From assembly GCA_024743175.1 (NCBI GenBank), contig JANSXA010000006.1:124001-188000 (forward strand): DNA of 64,000 nt. The letters are read 5' to 3'. Within the stretch, counting starts at the first letter, position 1; the number at the start of each line of letters is the position of its first letter. This DNA is from Pseudomonadaceae bacterium (lineage in GTDB: Bacteria; Pseudomonadota; Gammaproteobacteria; Pseudomonadales; Azotimanducaceae). The notes beneath the pieces are model-generated. The model ran no database searches and had not been told where the DNA came from. It worked only from the letters and a program-made list of their open reading frames with translations. The translations under genes and the position numbers were made by a program. This document shows positions 9,420 through 18,149 of this stretch, in pieces.

Positions 9420-10634
9420 ATGGATTTTGAAGATTCACAAGAAGAAGCAACCTTTCGCAGTGAAGCACGGGCCTGGCTGGAGGCAAATGTACCCAGCGAA
9501 GATGAGCTTGCCGGGCTTGATGGTATGGCGCGGGCAAAATTCTGGCAGAAGCGTAAAGCTGAATCCGGTTGGGCCTGTATTCGATGGCCCCAGGAGTTTG
9601 GCGGGCGTGATGCCAATGCCATTCAACAGGTGATCCTGGGCCAGGAAGAATCCAAAGTGGCTGCGCCAGAAACCGGCGTCTTCGGTATCGGTCAGGGTAT
9701 GGCTGCACCCACGCTCATGACCTGGGCTGATGAAGAGGCGAAGAAACAGTTTCTGCCGCGTTTGGCCAGTGGTGAAGATATCTGGTGTCAGTTGTTCAGT
9801 GAGCCCGCTGGCGGTTCAGACCTTGCTGCACTGCGGACTAAGGCTGAGAAAGACGGCGATGACTGGATCATCAACGGACAGAAGATATGGACCTCAGGTG
9901 CACATTATTCTGACTGGGGAATTCTGGTTGTTCGTACTGATCCTTCGGTGCCTAAACACAAAGGTCTGACGTATTTTTACGTCGATATGAAAAGCCCCGG
10001 CATTGAAATCAAGCCGATCCGGCAGATTTCCGGTGAAGCGAATTTCAACGAAGTCTACTTTACCGATGTGCGTATCCCTGACAGTCAGCGTCTGGGCGAT
10101 GTGGGTCAGGGCTGGCAGGTTTCGCTGACCACGCTGATGAATGAGCGCGCCAGCATTGGCGCCGGTGGCGGTGGTACCAAATTCAGTACGGTGAAAAAAC
10201 TGGCTGAAACCGTGCAGATTAATGGCAAACCGGCAATTGAGGACAGTCATGTGCGTGCACGCCTGGCATCGTGGTATGTACAGGAAGCGGGGTTGAAATA
10301 CACCAGCTATCGCACGTTGTCTGCTTTGTCACGCGGTGCTATCCCGGGGCCGGAAAACTCAATTGGTAAGCTGGTTGGCGCGGTCAAGTCGCAGGACATG
10401 GCCTCGTTTGCAATAGACCTTCTGGAGCAGCAGGGTATCGTACGCGATGCTGATGCAGATGAAATGTTCGGCAGCCTGTTCCAGGATACCTATATGTCCA
10501 TCCCTGGCCTGCGAATTGCCGGCGGAACGGATGAGATAATGGCTAACATTATTGCTGAGAGAGTGCTGGGCTTACCGCAGGAACCACGCATGGATAAAGG
10601 TATTCCGTTCTCGGAAGTGCCTACCGGCAACTGA
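9420..10634 (+). CDS. Acyl-CoA dehydrogenase (second of a tandem pair)
   Basis: 404 residues, ACAD fold with the flavin-binding segment CQLFSEPAGGSDLA, the beta-domain phrase KIWTSGAHYSDWG and a C-terminal GLRIAGGTDEIMANIIAERVLGL, whose R-I-x-x-G-T-x-E-I is a family signature. Expected role is alpha,beta-dehydrogenation of an acyl-CoA. It starts 14 nt after the preceding ACAD gene; the pair forms a two-gene operon facing the convergent crotonase gene. Confidence 0.92.
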   Translation: MDFEDSQEEATFRSEARAWLEANVPSEDELAGLDGMARAKFWQKRKAESGWACIRWPQEFGGRDANAIQQVILGQEESKVAAPETGVFGIGQGMAAPTLMTWADEEAKKQFLPRLASGEDIWCQLFSEPAGGSDLAALRTKAEKDGDDWIINGQKIWTSGAHYSDWGILVVRTDPSVPKHKGLTYFYVDMKSPGIEIKPIRQISGEANFNEVYFTDVRIPDSQRLGDVGQGWQVSLTTLMNERASIGAGGGGTKFSTVKKLAETVQINGKPAIEDSHVRARLASWYVQEAGLKYTSYRTLSALSRGAIPGPENSIGKLVGAVKSQDMASFAIDLLEQQGIVRDADADEMFGSLFQDTYMSIPGLRIAGGTDEIMANIIAERVLGLPQEPRMDKGIPFSEVPTGN

Positions 10635-10645
10635 TCGCATTGGAT

Positions 10646-10675
10646 GCACAGGGCGTGGGTTCTCCCGCCTTGTGC
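10646..10675. terminator. Candidate hairpin between convergent ACAD and crotonase genes
   Basis: 10-bp inverted repeat (GCACAGGGCG / CGCCTTGTGC, one G-U pair) with a 10-nt loop in the 57-bp gap between two convergent genes. No long T-run follows on either strand, so termination is inferred from place and structure only. Confidence 0.4.
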
Positions 10676-10691
10676 AGCCCAGGCACTGGTT

Positions 10692-11522
10692 TTAACGGTT
10701 CGGTTTGACCGGCAGGTCAACAAATTCCGCGTCTCTGGCTTCATTTTTTGCCTGCAGGGCTTCCATGATTTCCGCGTTGTTCATCATCGATGTATTCCAG
10801 ATACTGATGTAGTCCAGTGCATCTGCGGTACTGTGGTCCCGTGCGTAATTGATCATGCGCTTTGATCCGTATACTGCGGCGGGTGCCTTGCTGGCAATCT
10901 CAGCAGCGATCCGCATGACCGCGTCCAGCATGCTCTGCTGGTCGGGGAAAACCTGGTTGATCAGGCCAACCTGTTTGGCTTCCTGGGCGCCCAGCTTGCG
11001 CCCGGTGTATGCAAGCTCACGCACGATGCCTTCCGGTATCAGTTTGACCAACCGCGGGAAAGTGCCGACGTCTGCGGTGAGGGCAATGTTTATTTCCTGT
11101 ACAACCAGAAAAGCATCCTCTGTGGCATAACGCATATCACAGGCGGTTGCCAGATCAACACCGCCACCAAACGCGCCGCCCTGGATTGCGGCGATAACCG
11201 GTATGCGCGCATTTTCCAGAACGTTGAAACTTTCCTGCATGTGCAGAATGTGATTATAAGAGGCCACCGCGCGCTGATTTTTGTGCGGTCGATCGGCGGA
11301 GTCGGTATTCGAGAACATGGTCAGGTCGAGGCCGGCTGAAAAATGTGGTCCGGTAGAGGACACCACGATGACCCGTGCACGTGCATTGTTGTCTATGTCC
11401 TCAATAATTGCCGGAAACTCCTGCCAGAAATCCTGGTTCATCGAGTTACGCTTTTCAGGACGATTCAAAACAACGTGGGCAATCTGATTTTTGATCTCTA
11501 CGGCAAAACACTTGTAGCTCAC
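10692..11522 (-). CDS. Crotonase-family protein, probable delta3,5-delta2,4-dienoyl-CoA isomerase type
   Basis: 276 residues. The crotonase oxyanion segments are FSAGLDLTMF and GGAFGGGVDLATACDMRY. The active-site stretch VQEINIALTADVGTFPRL has Glu and Asp placed as in eukaryotic ECH1 dienoyl-CoA isomerases (acidic pair E...D-V-G-T), instead of the two Glu of classical enoyl-CoA hydratases. It would shift conjugated double bonds of unsaturated acyl-CoAs during beta-oxidation. The assignment within the superfamily is by motif only. It is convergent with the ACAD pair and divergent from the hydrolase at 11597. Confidence 0.82.
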   Translation of the reverse strand: MSYKCFAVEIKNQIAHVVLNRPEKRNSMNQDFWQEFPAIIEDIDNNARARVIVVSSTGPHFSAGLDLTMFSNTDSADRPHKNQRAVASYNHILHMQESFNVLENARIPVIAAIQGGAFGGGVDLATACDMRYATEDAFLVVQEINIALTADVGTFPRLVKLIPEGIVRELAYTGRKLGAQEAKQVGLINQVFPDQQSMLDAVMRIAAEIASKAPAAVYGSKRMINYARDHSTADALDYISIWNTSMMNNAEIMEALQAKNEARDAEFVDLPVKPNR

Positions 11523-11596
11523 GATTTATCTCCCTGATTTTGGGCTTGGATGGTACCCAGGTATAGTCGGGTAATAAATAGCGTGGGGAGAAGGCT

Positions 11597-12835
11597 ATGC
11601 AGTTGCCAGATGATAAACAGTGGGCACAGCGCTGCCTGCACGATGGTGAGTTCATGCTGGCCGCCCGGCACTGGCAGGGTGGGATGACTCTGCAGATAGG
11701 CGACCAGCAGAAGGGGTTAACCTTGATCGACGGACAGCCCCGGGCCGGCCTGCAGGACGGTGTGGCCGGCGTGCTGTCTTTTTCCGGCGCGCAAAGTACC
11801 TGGGAAAAGGTGCTGGCGGCGCGGCCGGAGCGATTTCACCATGACCTGATGGCCAACATTTCCACGGGACAGGGGTTGGCAAGAAGAGGGGACCCCGTGC
11901 TGCATGCTCAGTATTATGCTGCAGTTATGCGCGCAATCGAACTTTTGCGTCCTCGGACCGAACCGATTGTCGAGACGGCTGATCCCAAGCCGGGTGAGTT
12001 TGCACAAGCCGTTGGACGTTATGTGTATCTGAGTCTGGCGGGCGATGACTACCGTGTTTATTTTGAAGAAGCCGGGCAGGGTATACCCCTGCTGCTTCAG
12101 CACACTGCGGGGTGTCACGGCAGTCAGTGGCGGCACCTGTTCGAAAACACAGCAATTACCTCGCGCTTTCGTTTGATTGCTTACGATCTGCCATTCCACG
12201 GTAAATCTCTACCACCGCAGAATGTCTCCTGGTGGAGCGAAAACTATCAGCTGCGCGGTGAGTTTCTGCGCTCGGTTCCGCTTCAATTGGCCGCAGCTCT
12301 GCAGCTCGATACGCCGGTGTTTATGGGCTGTTCAGTTGGCGGCTTGCTGGCCCTGGATCTGGCGCACAAACACCCGGAAATTTTTCGCGCGGTGATTGCC
12401 GTGGAGGGTGCGCTGCAGATAGAGGGCAGTACAGCAGCGCTGGAAGAGCTGTGGCATCCGCAGGTGAGCAATGAATACAAAGCGCGCCTGATGGACGGCT
12501 TAATGGCGCCGGGCTCGCCGGTAAATCTGCGCAAAGAAACCAGTTTTGTTTACGCCAGTGGCTGGCCACCGCTGTTTCTCGGTGATCTGCACTACTATTT
12601 GGACGAATTTGACCTGCGCGCAGTCGCAGGCGAGATTGATATCGATCAGACTGCCGTCCACATACTCTCTGGAGAGTATGATTACAGCGGAACCAGCGAG
12701 TTGGGAGCCGCAGCTCACGCGGCCATAGATGGGTCGACCTGGTCTGAAATGTCTGGCGTTGGACACTTCCCGATGTCAGAAAATCCTCAGGCTTTCATTG
12801 AATATCTGCTGCCGATCCTGGATGGTATTGCGTGA
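11597..12835 (+). CDS. Two-domain protein: SCP2-like N-terminal region fused to an alpha/beta hydrolase
   Basis: 412 residues. Residues about 140-410 are an alpha/beta hydrolase with LLLQHTAGCHGSQW (oxyanion region), nucleophile elbow GCSVGG and C-terminal SGVGHFPMSENP (catalytic His). The first about 125 residues are outside that fold and look like an SCP2-type lipid-binding domain (MTLQIGDQQKGLTLIDGQ, then VLSFSGAQSTWEKV); this is a pattern-level call. The combination suggests hydrolysis of a bound lipid-like ester or thioester. It heads a run of same-strand genes (12858, 13685, 14607, 15804), probably one operon. Substrate unknown. Confidence 0.72.
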   Translation: MQLPDDKQWAQRCLHDGEFMLAARHWQGGMTLQIGDQQKGLTLIDGQPRAGLQDGVAGVLSFSGAQSTWEKVLAARPERFHHDLMANISTGQGLARRGDPVLHAQYYAAVMRAIELLRPRTEPIVETADPKPGEFAQAVGRYVYLSLAGDDYRVYFEEAGQGIPLLLQHTAGCHGSQWRHLFENTAITSRFRLIAYDLPFHGKSLPPQNVSWWSENYQLRGEFLRSVPLQLAAALQLDTPVFMGCSVGGLLALDLAHKHPEIFRAVIAVEGALQIEGSTAALEELWHPQVSNEYKARLMDGLMAPGSPVNLRKETSFVYASGWPPLFLGDLHYYLDEFDLRAVAGEIDIDQTAVHILSGEYDYSGTSELGAAAHAAIDGSTWSEMSGVGHFPMSENPQAFIEYLLPILDGIA

Positions 12836-12857
12836 AGAAACTTGTTTGGATCAATTT

Positions 12858-13688
12858 ATGCGCATAGGTGTATCTCTGCCGATCAGAGAAATGGGTGCTG
12901 ACCTGGGCGCTATCAGGGAATTTGCGCTGGCGGCTGAGAGCCTTGGCTTAACTCATCTACGCGTGCCGGATCAGGTGATTCGACCAGACGGCGGGTACGT
13001 GCATGAATCAATGACACTGTTGAGCTATCTGGCCGCGATAACGGAGAAGATTGAGTTAGTGCCTTCGGTGCTGGTGCTGCCGCTGCGTCAAACCGCGCTT
13101 GTCGCGCGGCAGAGCGCGCAGCTGGATGTCCTGTCGGGTGGGCGGCTGCGGTTGGGCGTGGGGATTGGCATCAATCCGGATGAATATCAGGCGATGGGTG
13201 TCGACTTCCATACCCGTGGCGCCCGTTGTGATGAACAGCTGGAACTGCTGCATGCGTTGTGGACCCAGCCGACGGTGAATTTCGAAGGCCGATTTCATAC
13301 AGTCTCTAACAATGGTATTGAACCGCGACCGCTACAGCAGCCAATTCCGGTCTGGATAGGCGCGCGGTCGATCCCCTCCGATCCAGTGGTACAACGTATG
13401 GGCAGATGGGCCTCCGGCTGGTTTGTGCTGGCCAGCCCTGAGGAGTTTGAAGGTGTGAAAACGCGTATCGACGCCGCAGCGGTGGCGGCCGGTCGCAATC
13501 CCTCTTTGATCGGTACCGAAGCAGGCGTTGCTGTCGTTGGGCCCAGACAGCATGAATGGCGCGAGCGTGTTACCCGATGGCAGCAGATGGGGTTGACGCA
13601 CCTTTGTTTGCGCACGTTAGGCGGTAACCTCGCCGTGAAAGATCACCTACCTACTCTGGAACAAGCAATGGCGGACTTACCTCTATGA
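12858..13688 (+). CDS. LLM-class (F420-type) oxidoreductase
   Basis: 276 residues from ATG 12858 (MRIGVSLPIREMGADL), the canonical N-terminus of the luciferase-like family; a longer upstream frame overlaps the preceding gene and is not homologous. Family signatures are LRVPDQVIRPDGGYVHE, LPLRQTALVARQSAQLDVLSGGRLRLGVGIG and a C-terminal WQQMGLTHLCLRT. Members use F420 or FMN; which cofactor this one uses cannot be read here, and no F420 biosynthesis gene lies in the window. The stop overlaps the next start (ATGA), indicating translational coupling with the hydrolase gene downstream. Confidence 0.85.
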   Translation: MRIGVSLPIREMGADLGAIREFALAAESLGLTHLRVPDQVIRPDGGYVHESMTLLSYLAAITEKIELVPSVLVLPLRQTALVARQSAQLDVLSGGRLRLGVGIGINPDEYQAMGVDFHTRGARCDEQLELLHALWTQPTVNFEGRFHTVSNNGIEPRPLQQPIPVWIGARSIPSDPVVQRMGRWASGWFVLASPEEFEGVKTRIDAAAVAAGRNPSLIGTEAGVAVVGPRQHEWRERVTRWQQMGLTHLCLRTLGGNLAVKDHLPTLEQAMADLPL

Positions 13689-14578
13689 GCGTGGCGGAAA
13701 CAAACCCACCCGAATTAAAATTTGTGCAGGCCAACGGTATCCAACTGGCGTATTTTGAGCGCGGTAAGCCCAGTGCGGATAAACCGACGCTGTTATTTGT
13801 GCATGCCACCGGGTTCCATGGACGCTTGTGGGATTATCACGCAGAGGCGTTTCCTGCACACCATAGCATTGCGCTTGAACTGCGCGCGCATGGGCGTAGT
13901 GAAAACGCAGGTTTCAAAGATTGGAGTGATTTTGGCGTTGATCAGCGTGAATTCATTAATGCCGTGGGGCTGAAAAACGTTGTTGGTGTCGCTCATTCCA
14001 TGGGTGCACATACACTGCTTGACGCGGCGGCAATGACAGGTGTCTTTGATCGCCTGTTACTGCTGGATCCAACCGTTGCTGAACCCGAAGCCTACAACGA
14101 CAGCTATGCAGCGTCGTTTGGTGATCAATTACACCCTGCAGCCAGGCGGCGTAACGATTATGCTTCTGCAGAAGATATGCTTAACCGTCTGTCAGGTAAA
14201 AGTTCTTTCCCGTACTTTAACCCGCGGATCCTGCGGGATTATTGTCAGTACGGACTGGAAGCAACCGAAAGCGGTCGCTATCAGCTGTGCTGTCCACCGG
14301 AGTTGGAGGCACGTGTTTACATGACTGCGCGAACCAACGGTGAGGTGTATAACAGTATTCGATCACTTGATATACCCGTCACCATTGTCCGCGCAAAACT
14401 GCCGGATCCAGACGCCGGTCAGGACTTCTCTTCCTCGCCAACCTGGCCTGAGCTGGCGGGCGAGTTTGCCCAGGCAAAAGATCTACACTGGCAGGACTGC
14501 TCACACTTTATTCCGATGCAGCGACCAGATGATGTGAACCAGCTGATAGCACAGGAACTGGACGCCTGGCGCAGCTAA
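13685..14578 (+). CDS. Alpha/beta hydrolase
   Basis: 297 residues with LFVHATGFHGRLWDYH (HG-like oxyanion motif), nucleophile elbow VAHSMGAHT (Ser), LLLDPTVAEP and DCSHFIPMQRPDDV (His). A Ser nucleophile indicates an esterase, thioesterase or C-C hydrolase. Four-base overlap with the LLM gene upstream; 28 nt before the CoA-transferase gene. Substrate unknown; context suggests a step in acyl or cyclic-compound catabolism. Confidence 0.85.
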   Translation: MSVAETNPPELKFVQANGIQLAYFERGKPSADKPTLLFVHATGFHGRLWDYHAEAFPAHHSIALELRAHGRSENAGFKDWSDFGVDQREFINAVGLKNVVGVAHSMGAHTLLDAAAMTGVFDRLLLLDPTVAEPEAYNDSYAASFGDQLHPAARRRNDYASAEDMLNRLSGKSSFPYFNPRILRDYCQYGLEATESGRYQLCCPPELEARVYMTARTNGEVYNSIRSLDIPVTIVRAKLPDPDAGQDFSSSPTWPELAGEFAQAKDLHWQDCSHFIPMQRPDDVNQLIAQELDAWRS

Positions 14579-14606
14579 ACATGACGATGGCAAAAAGGGG
14601 ATAGCC

Positions 14607-15800
14607 ATGCAGAGTTTTCCGTTAGAAGGCATTACGGTATTGGATTTCGGGCAGGTTTATAACGGCCCGTATTGCGGCTTTCTGCTCGCACAAGCCGGTG
14701 CTCGTGTGATCAAGGTGGAGTCATTGATCGGGGAAACGCTGAGAGGGCGAGGTATGGCAGCCTCCTCGGCTTATCCCTTTGCTTCGCTGAATGCGAATAA
14801 AGAGAGTATCACGCTGAATATCAAATCAGCGCAGGCGCAACAGCTGATCAAAGATCTGGCGGCCCAGGTGGATGTTGTGCTGGAGAATTTTGCCCCGGGC
14901 ACGATGGCACGCTATGGCATTGGTGCTGATGTTTTACGAGCGATTAATCCTGCGCTGATTTATGCGTCCAGCACAGGTTATGGCAATGCACCTGGTCCCT
15001 ATCGCGATTTTCTCGGCATGGATTTTACGCTGCAGGCCATGGCTGGGGTGATGAGCATTACCGGCGAAGAGGGTGGTCCGCCGCTCAAAACTGCTGCGGC
15101 GTTTGCCGATTTCCTGGCCGGCACCCATCTTTATGCGGGCATTGTCTCAGCTCTGTTTGGGCGCGAGAAAACTGGTGAAGGCGCTACCGTAGATATTTCC
15201 ATGCAGGATTGTGTGGTGCCGACGTTGTCCACCGCGCTGGGTTCCTACTATGTTGCGGGAGAACAGCAACCACGCGCGGGTAATCGTCATCCCGGCAAAG
15301 CCCTTGCACCTTACAACGTTTATCCAGCCGCTGACGGGTACGTTGCCATTATCTGTATACGCGAAGGCCACTGGCGAAATCTGTGCACAGCCATGGACAA
15401 TACAGAGGCACGGAGCGACCCGAGATTTGCCACCATGGCTGATCGGTCAGCTAATATGGATGACGTGGATGAGCTTGTTGGCAGCTGGACTCAGGGTCGC
15501 AGCCGTGCAGAGATTCTGCAGATTACACAGCAGCACGGCGTAATCTGTTCGCCGGTAAATGATCTGGCAGATGTACTGGATGACCCGCACCTGGCCGCTC
15601 GCGGAACCTTGGAAAAAAGGCGCCACGCAGCGTTTGGAGAAATCTCGCAATTCAGAACGCCACTGCGCTTTACCGATATTGAGCCCATGGCGTTACGTGA
15701 TGCACCAGCACTGGGCGAAGCGACAGATACCGTGTTGCAGGAGTTACTTGGCCTGGACGAAGATACATTGGCCGCACTGCACAGAGCTGAGGCGATTTGA
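14607..15800 (+). CDS. CaiB/BaiF-family (class III) CoA transferase
   Basis: 397 residues, full length. N-terminal LEGITVLDFGQVYNGPYCG, then AGARVIKVES, NANKESITLNIKS, DVVLENFAPGTMARYG and YASSTGYGNAPGPYRDFLGMDF; the Asp of GMD aligns with the catalytic Asp of the family. It would move CoA between a carboxylic acid and an acyl-CoA, activating a substrate for the neighbouring acyl-CoA dehydrogenases and crotonase. A GGGG box lies shortly upstream of the ATG. Same strand as the upstream hydrolase and LLM genes. Confidence 0.92.
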   Translation: MQSFPLEGITVLDFGQVYNGPYCGFLLAQAGARVIKVESLIGETLRGRGMAASSAYPFASLNANKESITLNIKSAQAQQLIKDLAAQVDVVLENFAPGTMARYGIGADVLRAINPALIYASSTGYGNAPGPYRDFLGMDFTLQAMAGVMSITGEEGGPPLKTAAAFADFLAGTHLYAGIVSALFGREKTGEGATVDISMQDCVVPTLSTALGSYYVAGEQQPRAGNRHPGKALAPYNVYPAADGYVAIICIREGHWRNLCTAMDNTEARSDPRFATMADRSANMDDVDELVGSWTQGRSRAEILQITQQHGVICSPVNDLADVLDDPHLAARGTLEKRRHAAFGEISQFRTPLRFTDIEPMALRDAPALGEATDTVLQELLGLDEDTLAALHRAEAI

Positions 15801-15803
15801 CCC

Positions 15804-16397
15804 ATGGGTAGTTATCTTTATCAGGTGTTACGTGCAAAGCAGAATCACCATCAAACCCTGGCGGCCGAGCTCATCAAGGGTGATGCTGGTAAAGGCACTA
15901 TATGGGGTGTGTTCAGCGGCTTGTTTGGTATCGCTTCAAACGAGTTGATAATGGTGAGCTACTCAGACGATGACGAAGTCTCGCCGGAGATCAATCCCCA
16001 CGCAGTCAGACATGAGGTCTGGCGACCGACAGTCCGGCCCGTGGCGTTCAATCCCTGCAATCAGCCAGGCTTGTATGTGTTCAGACGCTTTCATGTGGCG
16101 GCGCAGGACGTTGCAGAAGTGGTGCAACTGTCCAGCCAGGCCTGGGAGAGTTTTGTTGATGCGGAACGGTATCAGACCCAGCCGCTCGGTCTGTTCTGTC
16201 CACCGGCTGATGAACACGGCGTGGTGAAGATGATGCTGGTCACCTGGTATGACGGTTTTTCTTCCTGGCAGCTATCCCGTGCGCCGGCAGCGGATGCGCG
16301 CGAGAATTTTGCCCGGCGTCATGCGCTTACCCAAACGACTTATGCGGTGGCGACTCAACCTGTTGCTGATTTTCTGCAGCGGCAGCCAGGCGGGTAG
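15804..16397 (+). CDS. Conserved-looking protein of unknown function (possible dimeric alpha-beta barrel)
   Basis: 197 residues, starting 4 nt after the CoA-transferase stop, so in the same operon. The middle part (GLYVFRRFHVAAQDVAEVVQLSSQAWESF) resembles the beta-alpha-alpha units of NIPSNAP-like dimeric barrel proteins, and a second half (HGVVKMMLVTWYDGFSSWQLSR) could be the matching repeat. I do not recognise the family with certainty. No signal peptide. Its last 71 nt overlap the 3' end of the convergent DUF4188 gene, which is acceptable for convergent genes. Confidence 0.65.
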   Translation: MGSYLYQVLRAKQNHHQTLAAELIKGDAGKGTIWGVFSGLFGIASNELIMVSYSDDDEVSPEINPHAVRHEVWRPTVRPVAFNPCNQPGLYVFRRFHVAAQDVAEVVQLSSQAWESFVDAERYQTQPLGLFCPPADEHGVVKMMLVTWYDGFSSWQLSRAPAADARENFARRHALTQTTYAVATQPVADFLQRQPGG

Positions 16398-16863
16398 CGG
16401 CGCCAGCTAATGCACCGGTGGCAGGCACACAGTTGAAAGCCCGTGCCAGGCCGAACTCCGGCATGTTGTTGTACACACATTCAAACGAACCCGGTTGGCT
16501 CAGATAAGTTTCGTGCCAGATACCCACGTCCCCGTTTGAGCCAACCGCCCTGTTGAATTCGGCCCAGGCCGGCAGGTGTTCCGAGCTGCGCGCTTTTGCA
16601 TATTCTTCCAGTGCTGCAAAAGAATCCCAGTACTGCACCATGATTGAAGTGCGGCCGGGCCAGCTTTCAATATGTCGCAACCCCATATCTCCGGCGCTCT
16701 GCAATTCGTTGATCATTTTTCCCATGGCGCGTGCCACCGGTAACCATTTGTGAATTTTCAGCGGTTTATTGATGCGCATGCCGATCAGGAATACCGCAAA
16801 CTGTTGCTGCTCAACCTGGGCGGTAACGCGGGCTTTATTGATCTGATTGATAGAAGACGTCAT
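16327..16863 (-). CDS. DUF4188 family protein
   Basis: 178 residues matching the DUF4188 pattern: VFLIGMRINKPLKIHKWLPVARAMGKMINELQ, then GLRHIESWPGRTSIMVQYWDSFAALEEYAKA, AWAEFNRAVGSNGDVGIWHETYL and YNNMPEFGLARAF. These proteins have a dimeric alpha-beta (monooxygenase-like) fold; the reaction is unknown. The C-terminal 20 residues are low complexity and lie in the 71-nt overlap with the convergent gene at 15804. It faces the DAHP synthase gene across about 100 nt. Confidence 0.8.
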   Translation of the reverse strand: MTSSINQINKARVTAQVEQQQFAVFLIGMRINKPLKIHKWLPVARAMGKMINELQSAGDMGLRHIESWPGRTSIMVQYWDSFAALEEYAKARSSEHLPAWAEFNRAVGSNGDVGIWHETYLSQPGSFECVYNNMPEFGLARAFNCVPATGALAGAATRLAAAAENQQQVESPPHKSFG

Positions 16864-16960
16864 GGTGATTGCACGCTATCTTTACAGTGGAAAGATTGAG
16901 CTTAAATCAGCGAAGCCGGGTCTGTCAATTAACCAGATGCCAGCTCGCCTGAGGATTCCC

Positions 16961-17980
16961 TTAGGGGCTGTTCAGCGCAGTAAGCAGTTTGGCCGTGTCT
17001 GCCCAGCCGAGACAGGCATCGGTAATACTCTGCCCGTAGGTCTCCGCCTGATTCTGCCGCCCACTCTGCAGATGACTCTCAATCATGATGCCAATCAGCT
17101 TGTTCTGTCCCTGTTGTCTTTGTGCCACGACCTCCTTTGCCACAAACGGCTGTCTGTTGGGGTCTTTGCTGCTGTTGCCGTGACTGCAATCAACCACGAT
17201 ACCTGTGTTGATGCCGCGTTCACTGAGTTCATCAGCGGCCTGACTAACGTCTGCAGCGGAAAAATTCGGCTTCACGCCACCTCTGAGAATCAGGTGGCAG
17301 TCCGGATTGCCGGTGGTTTCTAAGAGGGCCGGCGCACCTTCTTTAGTCAGAGAAGGAAACAGGTGGCTGCTTTTTGCCGCCAGCAGTGCATCTACCGCCA
17401 CGCTCACATTACCGCTGGTTGAATTTTTGATGCCCACCGGCATCGATAATCCGGACGCCAGCTGTCTGTGCACCTGGCTTTCCACCGTGCGAGCGCCTAT
17501 CGCGCCCCAACTGATCAGGTCAGAAAAATACTGGCCAAAGGTGGTGTCAAGGAATTCTGTTGCGCAGGGCAGTTTCAGCTCGGTCAGGTCAGCAAGCAGC
17601 GCGCGTGCCTGACGTAAGCCATCGTTGACCTTGAACGACTCGTCAAGATAAGGGTCGTTGATAAATCCCTTCCAGCCGACCGTTGTGCGGGGCTTTTCAA
17701 AGTACACCCGCATGACAATAAACAGATTTTCACTGACCTGTTCCCGCAACTCAGTCAGGCGTTGGCCGTACTCCAAAACTGCAACGGGGTCATGGACGGA
17801 ACAGGGCCCGACAACGACCAGTAAACGCGGATCGAGCCCATTCACAATGTCAGCGATGGTAGTGCGTTGGGTGCTGATGAATGCCTCACTGGCAGCGGTG
17901 AGGGGGATGTCTTCTGCAAGGATTGCTGGAGCTATCAGCGGACGGCCACGTCGTATACGTAAATTATCGATGTTTGACAC
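16961..17980 (-). CDS. 3-deoxy-7-phosphoheptulonate (DAHP) synthase, class I
   Basis: 339 residues of the AroF/AroG/AroH type. It condenses PEP and erythrose-4-phosphate in the first shikimate step. Motifs are VVVGPCSVHDP, YFEKPRTTVGWKGFINDP (substrate-binding KPRT), GARTVESQVHR and VVDCSHGNSSKDP. The N-terminal RPLIAPAILAEDIPLT region is where aromatic amino acids bind in the E. coli isozymes, so feedback control is likely, but I cannot say by which one. The start is GTG at 17980. It diverges from the Na/Pi cotransporter gene. Confidence 0.93.
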   Translation of the reverse strand: MSNIDNLRIRRGRPLIAPAILAEDIPLTAASEAFISTQRTTIADIVNGLDPRLLVVVGPCSVHDPVAVLEYGQRLTELREQVSENLFIVMRVYFEKPRTTVGWKGFINDPYLDESFKVNDGLRQARALLADLTELKLPCATEFLDTTFGQYFSDLISWGAIGARTVESQVHRQLASGLSMPVGIKNSTSGNVSVAVDALLAAKSSHLFPSLTKEGAPALLETTGNPDCHLILRGGVKPNFSAADVSQAADELSERGINTGIVVDCSHGNSSKDPNRQPFVAKEVVAQRQQGQNKLIGIMIESHLQSGRQNQAETYGQSITDACLGWADTAKLLTALNSP

Positions 17981-18065
17981 CCTAAGTTGAGAAAATTTCT
18001 GCTGGATCTGTTTGCAACAATAGCCATAGTAGCGCGCGCGGGGGTTGCTGTAACCGCCGCCAGAA

Positions 18066-18083
18066 CTGTCACATTTCTGTCAC
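18066..18083 (+). promoter_or_regulatory. Pho box upstream of the Na/Pi cotransporter gene
   Basis: Two exact CTGTCAC repeats separated by ATTT, an 11-bp period equal to the PhoB recognition arrangement (consensus CTGTCAT repeats 4 bp apart). It lies 67 bp before the ATG of the Na/Pi cotransporter at 18150. PhoB-dependent induction under phosphate limitation is inferred. Confidence 0.75.
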
Positions 18084-18149
18084 GCTTGCTACCTAGGCTG
18101 GTCGGGTTAAGAAAGTGCCAGCAAACGCGAAATAACGCTAAGGGTCTGC

